Positions 57,781 through 64,000 of a stretch of DNA of 64,000 nucleotides are shown here, one piece after another; the first letter of the stretch is position 1; the number at the start of each line of letters is the position of its first letter. The stretch lies in NCBI RefSeq assembly GCF_004379255.2, contig NC_056049.1, positions 14,244,063 through 14,308,062 of the forward strand, written 5' to 3'. The DNA is from Salvia splendens (lineage: Eukaryota > Streptophyta > Magnoliopsida > Lamiales > Lamiaceae). The notes beneath the pieces are model-generated. The model did not search any database and had not been told where the DNA came from. It was given only the letters and a program-made list of their open reading frames with translations. A program made the position numbers and the translations under genes.

Positions 57781-58195
57781 AGTTCACTCGTGTATCACAC
57801 AAAATTAAACCTCACAAAACACTCGTGTATATCACTCGTTGGCTTTTACCTCCCCTCAAATAACCTCACCACTCAAGCCTTTTACCACTCTTTCTCTTTT
57901 GCAAAGATAACACAAGTAAAAAAAAAACAAATCAAAAACAAAACAAGAACTAATAACGACCATCCAAACTTCAGCCCTTGAATGAAGGATGAAAGGAAAT
58001 GGTCAAGAAAATATGAGGTGAAATATGTATTGGGGTTTTTTTTCGGATTTTTTTTTTTGGATTTTTTTTTTTTCGAATTTTTTTTCTGATTTTTTTTCGG
58101 ATTTTTTTTTTTGATTTTTTTTTTTTTGGATTTTTTTTTCAAGGATATGAAAGATAAACAATGTAAGATAAAGCTATGGATAGATCAATACCAGT
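57781..58195 (-). other. Gypsy untranslated leader with T-rich low-complexity tract
   Basis: This is the region between the primer-binding site and the gag ATG. Bases about 58030-58140 are runs of T broken by GGA or CGA, a simple-sequence expansion. The Lys-rich frame through it is a composition effect, not a gene. Confidence 0.75.
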
Positions 58196-58209
58196 TGGCT
58201 TTGATACCA
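58196..58209 (-). promoter_or_regulatory. Primer-binding site
   Basis: The minus strand reads TGGTATCAAAGCCA, two bases inside the LTR end (...ATATCA-TT). TGGTATCA is the usual initiator-tRNA-Met complement of plant LTR retrotransposons; the following AAGC for GAGC is a one-base difference. Confidence 0.85.
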
Positions 58210-58211
58210 AA

Positions 58212-58776
58212 TGATATGGATTGGGATACGACGAAGGACCCGTTGGATATATTGATCCAAGAACCCCACGTATAATGATTGGCAGCGGATTTCCTTGATT
58301 GATAATCTGGTTTGATCCACTTCCAGAGCTTGGAAAACCTCGACCCGTTGGCTATATGATCAGCCAAGAACCTCGGTATGGTTGAACGCCACAAGAACTT
58401 GCTCAAAGTATCTTGATAAGTTCCAAACAAGTGAAAAACTCTACAAAGAGAATTCAACTCACAAGACAAAGTCTATTTTCGTATTTGATCAATGGTGTCC
58501 TCAAATGACATGCTTACAAGCCTATTTATAGGCTAGAATGGACTCTTGAAAGTCTCATATCATTAGTACAACTTAAGACCTTTAGAATGACTCATAATAA
58601 GTGAAAAGTAACTCCTAACTATTGGTGTGACTTTAGGACATCTAAAGTCACTTATTTAACTCAAAAAGTAACTTAAAAATGACTCTTCATTTTTGCTGCT
58701 CCAACTTGGACGAAAATGCATCATTTATCTTCAATTTGGGCCTCCAAAATGTGATATATATTGACTCAAAACTTCA
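58212..58776 (-). repeat. Gypsy LTR (5' boundary provisional)
   Basis: The inner end is fixed by CA next to the primer-binding site at 58212. The outer end is tentative at TGAAGTTTTGAG (58776), just after the pol stop of the adjoining copy; no second complete LTR is available for comparison. A TATA box (TATAAATAGG) lies at 58521-58530 on the minus strand. The last ~57 bases recur at 10050-10106. Confidence 0.6.
58521..58530 (-). promoter_or_regulatory. LTR TATA box
   Basis: TATAAATAGG on the minus strand, in the middle of the LTR and about 310 bp before the primer-binding site. This is a normal position for the U3/R promoter of a plant LTR retrotransposon. Confidence 0.7.
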
Positions 58777-58818
58777 TGCATTGGGCTGCCCACTAACTTG
58801 AATAATATTCACCATTTG

Positions 58819-58865
<47 letters not shown>

Positions 58866-59034
58866 ATAATATTCACCATTTGGCCCAATGTTGAATGGTC
58901 TTGGAATTGGGCTTTTATTTCATCAACTAAAAGCATCATGGACTCCTTTATCTTCTTAGCTCTAGCTCTTGTAATTGGTCCACTTTGAATGATTAATGGA
59001 TCCATCTTCTTGTCCTTGTTGATCAGCTTGGGTG
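58777..59034 (-). pseudogene. Gypsy pol C-terminal end of an adjoining copy
   Basis: The minus strand encodes EVHPKLINKDKKMDPLI, then IQSGPITRARAKKIKESM, a C-terminal motif common in plant gypsy pol, ending STLGQMVN. Without the poly(A) insertion the frame continues IIQVSGQPNA-stop near 58780. It lies just outside the LTR, so it belongs to another gypsy copy sharing that LTR. Confidence 0.75.
58800..58882 (+). repeat. Poly(A) tract of 45 flanked by a 19-bp direct repeat
   Basis: GAATAATATTCACCATTTG occurs at 58800-58818 and 58864-58882 with only A residues between. Removal of one repeat and the A run restores the pol frame. It is consistent with a LINE-machinery insertion that kept only the tail. 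Confidence 0.8.
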
Positions 59035-61167
59035 TACCTCCATCACATTTGCACCCGAGTCGTCGGCCCCAAAAGTAACCGTTGCTATGTTCTCCTTAAG
59101 GTGCAACTTATCATTGTGGAGAGCTCTGATGTACCCATCACCCTCGTGGACCTTTCCTTTCTTCTTCCTAGACACCACTTGGAAACCATCGTCATCTACC
59201 TGGGCTTGCACCCTCGGTGTTGCTTTCAAGCTAGGAGCCGCTTCCGCACCGCTCTTCTCTTTGTGTGTCCCCGGCTCGGTCTCCCCCTTTGGCATAGACC
59301 CTTGGCCCGGATCCGGGTTGTGGGTGCCATGCACGTTAGTTTTCAGCCTCCATTCCCGGCGGATGGGATTTGACGCAGAGTGGGGTCGGCGGGGTTGTGG
59401 TGGTCGGGTGGGATCCGTGGTGGCCTGCTCCTTTCTCCTCCCTAGGATAAGGCATGTTTCCTTGACGTGCCCAACATGCTTACATTCCGCACAAAATAGG
59501 GGAATCCGATCCCATACCACCTTGTACCTAGTGTCTTTGCCTAGGATGTTGAGGATGATCTCCACCGGTGGAGGCGTCGAGATATCAATCTCAATACACA
59601 TCCGAGCAAAGGTGAGTCGGGTTTGGTTGAAGGTCGCATGGTCCACTTGGATTGGCTTCCCCAACAACTTGCCAATCGCAATGAGGGCTACTTGGTCATA
59701 GAGATGGATCGGGAGTCCCACCACCTTACACCAAACGGCGGCAATAGGTGTCTCAAAAAATGTGTCGAACTCCGGAGTCCATTTGAACACCCGCATTGGG
59801 TGATGCTCGACAAACCAAACCGGCGCTCCATTGGGACCATTGAGCATCCGGCCGTAATCTCGTACATCACGGAATTGGATTAGGATGTGCTTGGCGTTAA
59901 CGAACTTCCATTTGAATCCATCGACGAAGTTGATGTTGGAAACGGATTTTTGGATTTGTTGTGGTGTTGGAAGGGTGTGGGAGAACTTTCCGATAATGGC
60001 GTGCCCTACCTTGTCCACCAAGCACTTTGTTTCCTCGTTTGAGAATGTAAGCGAAGGGATCCCTTCACACCATCCGAATGTCCCCATCTCCGTGTCGTGA
60101 TCAGCATCAAGGTTCACCGCGTCAGATTTCAGTGGTCCTCCACTATCCAGCCCGGCACCCGTGTTCGCGGGCTTTTCATCTAGATCTGGCTCAACAGGTT
60201 GGGTCTCGGCTTGAGCGGCCTTGTCCGTGATGAATTCCAGCGAGTGACCCAACGTCGGCGGACTCCCAACGGGGGAGGCCACGTCGATGCCTACCTCAGA
60301 CGCCGAGTGCTTGGGTAGGATTTCCGGCTGGTCCCTGTCCTGGCCCAGCAGCTCGTCCGGCGGGTCCGACGGGTTATCCGGCGCCGACGGCGTCCCGTTG
60401 AGCCCGGCCTCACCCCCTCCATTGTTATCCTCGGCCTTGAAATTTGTACCATCACCAGATTTGAATTGCAAGATGCTTTGACCCATAAGGGAGTCACATG
60501 TCTCACTAGCTAGTACATGCCTATCCTTTTCCGGAAATGGTGCAGCAAGAGTGGGTGGGTCAAAAAGCATGTTGGCACCATTCCTTTCCGAGGATGTGTC
60601 CTCATCCAATACAGCTGCACTTGCAGCCGCCTCCACGCGCGTTGACCGGAGTACCCCTTGTGCAACGGCCTCATTCACCTCCGGTAATGCACCATCCAGC
60701 CGAGTTCCGGTCACGACTTCCGGCTGGTGCCTGGCCGAGCCGTCCTTTTTTCCCATGGAGAAACGGAGCTCCCCCGCGAGTAATGGGAGAACTCCCGGCA
60801 CCACCTCAAACGCTCCGGTGCTGGCTTCAAAAGGGCCAGGTCGTGCCTTTCTCTTCCACCGGCCCTTCTCTCTCTCCCCGGGCAGGGAGCTCCAACCGTC
60901 TTTTCCGGCAATGGCGCTACCTCCACCATTAGTTCCGGCAATAAGCTCATCGAACTCAAAGACAATCTTCTTCCTCACCCTTCCGGTCTCCGTCAATGGC
61001 ACACAAGCGCTGCGTTTTGTATTACCACCATTTTTAATGGGGTGGGGAGTGGCTGACTTTTTCATATTCCGTTTCGCATTAGTTGGTCGGAAAACCCATT
61101 TCGGCGAGGGAGAGGGACTCGTGTCCTTGACCTCCTTCCCCGGTGAATCCCTTCCGGGCTGGACCAT
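59023..61167 (-). CDS. LINE ORF1 (DUF4283, zinc knuckle), 714 codons open, 3' end fused to gypsy
   Basis: It starts MVQPGRDSPGKEVKD at 61167, downstream of a LINE leader with both hairpins. Basic N-terminus (KWVFRPTNAKRNMKKS), long Ala/Pro/Glu-rich linker, then DUF4283 (VGHAIIGKFSHTLP, KFVNAKHILIQFRD, HPMRVFKWTPEFDTFFE, RLTFARMCIEIDI) and the knuckle CAECKHVGHVKETC at residues 559-572. The C-terminal motif DDDGFQVVSRKKKGK puts it in the ORF1-only class. The last residues (MEVHPS) come from the adjoining gypsy pol end near 59035-59040, so the true C-terminus and 3' UTR are lost. The frame has no stop although its neighbours are decayed. Confidence 0.85.
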   Translation of the reverse strand: MVQPGRDSPGKEVKDTSPSPSPKWVFRPTNAKRNMKKSATPHPIKNGGNTKRSACVPLTETGRVRKKIVFEFDELIAGTNGGGSAIAGKDGWSSLPGEREKGRWKRKARPGPFEASTGAFEVVPGVLPLLAGELRFSMGKKDGSARHQPEVVTGTRLDGALPEVNEAVAQGVLRSTRVEAAASAAVLDEDTSSERNGANMLFDPPTLAAPFPEKDRHVLASETCDSLMGQSILQFKSGDGTNFKAEDNNGGGEAGLNGTPSAPDNPSDPPDELLGQDRDQPEILPKHSASEVGIDVASPVGSPPTLGHSLEFITDKAAQAETQPVEPDLDEKPANTGAGLDSGGPLKSDAVNLDADHDTEMGTFGWCEGIPSLTFSNEETKCLVDKVGHAIIGKFSHTLPTPQQIQKSVSNINFVDGFKWKFVNAKHILIQFRDVRDYGRMLNGPNGAPVWFVEHHPMRVFKWTPEFDTFFETPIAAVWCKVVGLPIHLYDQVALIAIGKLLGKPIQVDHATFNQTRLTFARMCIEIDISTPPPVEIILNILGKDTRYKVVWDRIPLFCAECKHVGHVKETCLILGRRKEQATTDPTRPPQPRRPHSASNPIRREWRLKTNVHGTHNPDPGQGSMPKGETEPGTHKEKSGAEAAPSLKATPRVQAQVDDDGFQVVSRKKKGKVHEGDGYIRALHNDKLHLKENIATVTFGADDSGANVMEVHPS

Positions 61168-61315
61168 GACCGACGTTAGGCCGGCCGCATATCCACCTCA
61201 CCCAAAGGTGAGGGAGACCGTCGGCGTTGGACGTGAGATGGTTGGGGCAAGACTTTCTAGAGAGATGTGGGAGCTTCTCTCACTAGTTCGTTTAGGGTTA
61301 AAATTAATGTTGTCT
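61168..61315 (-). promoter_or_regulatory. LINE 5' UTR with hairpins carrying a compensatory change
   Basis: Hairpin 1 is at about 61258-61283 (GAGAGA with TCTCTC). Hairpin 2 is at about 61197-61215: CCTCAC-CTTTGG-GTGAGG, where the other leaders have CCTCCC and GGGAGG. The leader begins after TTAACCCTAAACG next to a broken ORF1. Confidence 0.65.
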
Positions 61316-61937
61316 ATCCACGAATTCAAAATGGCATTTTCCACAAATGCACCAACATTATCTTGCCCATGAAAAGTGGCCTTTGTCTTTTCCTCCTTTT
61401 GTGAGTCACATGCACCCACCAACTCACATGCCACCCCATCATCCTTCACGTGGGGCATGGTACTTGCAATGGTCAGCCGGTTGACCATCTCTTTCTCCAT
61501 GCTTGATCCACCAAGATTCCGGCCTGCCGGCGCCGGCGACATTCCGGCCATCTCCTCACCATCAAGCCCATCCATTCCACTTGTCGGGACGCTCCCTTCC
61601 TTGGCCATTTGGGCTAGAGAGCTCAACATATCCCCAAAAGGGGCGAGCTTGTTTTCCGACGTCCCTTTCCTTTCACCATGGCGTTCCGCAACAAGACTAC
61701 CCACCATTTCAAAGACCATCTTCTTCTTAGCCCGACTAACCTCCGAACCAGATTCAAGGCCGGCTCGTTTGAGGGCTTGTAGAGCTTTCTCCGGGTGAGG
61801 CGTGCCAACACTTTTGGTTTTAGACCGTGCAATCGAATGAAACTTCCACTCCGGCTAGGAGAGGGGCTACATCGTGTGTTCCAAGGCATCGGCATCCCCC
61901 TCCGGCAACTCACCGCCGGACGTGTTGGATGCAACAA
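61316..61937 (-). pseudogene. Stacked LINE ORF1 N-terminus, 3'-truncated
   Basis: This is an ORF1 of the ORF1-only class up to about residue 200: HPEKALQALKRAGLESGSEV in shifted frames, AKKKMVFEMVGSLVAER, MLSSLAQMAKEG, then ENAILNS. It resembles the array copies (AKKKMVFEMADGLVGK, SSLAQMAKDEK). It stops at about 61316 and passes into the leader of the next ORF1. A frameshift near 61740 and a stop in the N-terminus (TAG near 61857) show it is dead. Confidence 0.85.
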
Positions 61938-62015
61938 TCACATTACACCTCCCTCAAAGGGGAGGGAGAGGGAGTGGACGAATTCTAGAGAGAAGGGAGA
62001 GCTTCTCTCTCTAAC
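61938..62015 (-). promoter_or_regulatory. LINE 5' UTR, outermost of the stack
   Basis: Hairpin 1 is at 61985-62012 (AGAGAGAAG, loop, CTTCTCTCT) and hairpin 2 at 61948-61965. It meets a plus-strand ORF2 fragment head to head at about 62020-62040. Confidence 0.6.
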
Positions 62016-62034
62016 TTTGAGTGTTTGTACCGAA

Positions 62035-64000
62035 AGTACATGATCGTGTACAATGGCCCTTCCTCCTTAGGATTCTTCGATGCATGGGCTTCTCGGAAAC
62101 GTGCGTCTCCTTGATAAATAGGTGCATTGGATCATGCTTGTTCTCGGTTTTAACTAATGGTGCACCGGCGGGTTTCTTCAAATCCACCAGGGGCCTCAGG
62201 CAGGGCGACCCCATCTCCCCGGCCCTCTTCGTTATTGCTGCGGAATACCTATCTAGGGCCCTTGATAAAGCTATCCCCTGGGCCACAAAGATATGGTCTA
62301 TAAAGCCTCCCGCCGATGCATGGAGATAAGTCACCTTGCCCATGCGGATGATATAATCATTTTCACTCAAGCAGCCGCGGGGTCCCTACGAAAACTTAGA
62401 AGTTGTCTCGATGATTATGCGGGGGTCTCGGTGCAGATGATCAACCTCTCCAAGAGTAGCTACTACATTGCCGAGGAGCATGGAGGTTGGGCGAATTTAA
62501 TTCAAGCAGAAGGAGGCTTCACCCGAGGCACCTTCCCCTTCCTTTACCTACCTGGGTGTTCCAATTTATCGGGGATGCAAACGTTCGGATATGTTCATGT
62601 TCCTCCGGGAGAAAATTGCTAGAAGGGTCTCGGGGTGGGCACATCGACATCTTTCCTTCGGTGGGAGGCTCACCCTTATCAAAAGCACCCTAGAGGCGGT
62701 TCCTCTTCATATCTTCCAGGCAATTGAACCTACGGGCGAGGCACTAAAGCAATTGGACCAGCAACTTGCCCGATTCTTTTGGGGGGCATCGAATGATAAA
62801 AGGAAGACTCATTGGATCAGCTGGGATCAGATTTGCCTTCCCTTCGCCGAAGGCGGCCTTGGTGTCCGGAAAACAAAAGAATTGTTACGCGAGCAAAACT
62901 CTTTATGGACTAAGTACTTGATGGCTAAGTATTGCTATAATGCCTCTCCCATTACAGCTAGACCCTCTGGGAGGAACAGTCAAATTTGGAAAAGGCTCCT
63001 AAAATCCCGGCCCTAGGCGCAACCACATATTCGTTGGATGGTGGGGCAAGGGAGAGTATATTTCTGGGATGATGTCTAGATCAAGGATTCCCCCCTTCGG
63101 GACCATAGCATTGATGATAGGGGGGGACCCCAAAGCACTTGTTGTGGATTTCATTAGGGATGGGGCTTGGGACGTTTCTAGACTGCAGATGCTCCAAGAT
63201 CAGTCTGGGTTATCTCAGCAGGTTATTAATCATATCCTTGGCACTCCGATCATGATGGGGGTAGAAGATGTTCCGAGATGGTCCCTCTCGCGATTGAGAG
63301 ACTTCTCCCTCTCCACAAAGTGGGAAACCATCCGGTCGCATAGACCGATCGTCCAAGGCATGGACAATATTTGGAAGGCCGGCCTCACTAACTCTATTGT
63401 CATTTTCAACTGGCGCCTCTTATCGAACCGAATCCCAGTTGACTCAAAGCTCCAATGGCGGAGAATTGAGATGGCGTCCAAGTGCCAATGCTGTCCACAT
63501 CGTCCGAACACGGAGTCACTTCAACATCTCTTCATCCAAGGAAGTGGGGCGGTTAGTGTGTGGAGGGAGTTCGATTGCTGGTTCGAGGGTTCCTTCCCAT
63601 CCCTCCGGATCAACGATACAATCCCGGAGAGGCTTGTGGTGTGTTCCCAGCGGACACAACAACAAAACAAAAGACATTTGTGCTATGCCATTCCATATCT
63701 CATCCTCTGGTTCCTGTGGTCCGAGAGAAATAGAAGCCGACACCAACAGGTACAATTCAAACCGTACAATGTAGTGTGGCAGGTCCAAACGTATATCCGG
63801 AATAGCATGACAAACGGGCACCTAAAACCAAAGCATTGGAACGGTGTTCGGGTCACTTTTGAAATCCCTAACCTAGCCGACGCAAGAAGGGAGAGGCCGC
63901 TAGCCATGGCGATCAAGTGGAACCCACCGGACCGACCTTGGATCAAAGTTAACACGGATGGGGCTTTTAATGTGGAAACATGTAAGGCCGGGGGGGGCGG
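62035..64000 (+). pseudogene. LINE ORF2 fragment (RT, zf-RVT, RNase H start), runs off right edge
   Basis: It starts in the RT at [18 protein letters not shown] (usual YDRVQW) and keeps [16 protein letters not shown]. The catalytic YADD is changed to HADD (62341-62352). Frames break near 62275 and 62553. Codons for about 11 residues are missing before REQNSLW (62890). TAG replaces Trp at 63014-63016 and 63077-63079. The zf-RVT ([21 protein letters not shown]) and the RNase H entry (IKVNTDGAFN) follow to the window end. It is a decayed, 5'-truncated autonomous LINE. Confidence 0.9.

Noticed and set aside
57882..58142. A Lys-rich open frame on the minus strand
   Set aside because: It is the translation of a T-run low-complexity tract in the gypsy leader; no protein family features.
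53774..58212. Endogenous pararetrovirus
   Set aside because: The RT could suggest one, but the element has an LTR, a primer-binding site at the gypsy position and an integrase after RNase H, with no movement or coat-type protein seen.
58361..58469. Short open frame inside the gypsy LTR (minus strand)
   Set aside because: It lies in the LTR transcript region downstream of the TATA box and has no recognisable domain.

Overview
The window looks like transposon-rich heterochromatin of a flowering plant. It carries plant L1-type LINEs, with a DUF4283 plus CX2CX4HX4C zinc-knuckle ORF1 and an ORF2 of endonuclease, reverse transcriptase (RT), zf-RVT and C-terminal RNase H. It also carries one Ty3/gypsy element with a TGGTATC-type primer-binding site. 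I found no host protein gene, tRNA, rRNA or CRISPR array. The genus cannot be told from sequence alone.

Layout. Bases 1-9911 are a chain of LINE pieces, all on the minus strand: an ORF1 fragment (1-1555), a LINE truncated at both ends (1556-6043), an ORF1-only LINE with its own poly(A) (6044-8560), then three stacked LINE 5' ends (8562-9911). A mosaic of about 200 bp of gypsy and LINE scraps follows. Next is a 5'-truncated plus-strand LINE ending in poly(A) at 12465. Bases 12466-32576 are a tandem array of six full ~2.9-2.97 kb units plus one partial unit. Each unit fuses an ORF1-only LINE to a ~0.6 kb gypsy gag-protease piece. A gypsy integrase scrap and the 5' part of a LINE run to a 100-N gap at 37794-37893.

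The sequence after the gap (37894-50950) repeats 24736-37793 unit for unit and almost to the base in length. The two contigs appear to be an unmerged suffix-prefix overlap, so about 13 kb is probably counted twice. The second contig continues through a full-length, nearly intact LINE (45936-53769). That LINE sits inside the integrase of a minus-strand gypsy element (internal region and LTR 53774-58776, with the lost 3' part at 45757-45935). Beyond lie the 3' end of another gypsy copy, an ORF1-only LINE with a 714-codon open frame (59035-61167), another stacked LINE 5' end (to 62015) and a decayed plus-strand ORF2 running off the right edge.

How the parts relate. Two LINE classes share 5' and 3' terminal hairpin features. 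Autonomous elements carry ORF1 and ORF2, joined by TAATG in the intact copy. A second class ends after ORF1, has its own ORF1 C-terminal module, and lacks ORF2. It resembles in organisation the ORF1-only HAL1 elements of mammals and probably used the RT of the first class. The recurrent joining of LINE 5' ends to interior positions of other LINEs suggests repeated template switching during reverse transcription. The best candidates for something undescribed are the ORF1-only LINE class, the LINE/gypsy macrosatellite built from it, and two apparent poly(A)-only insertions with target-site duplications.
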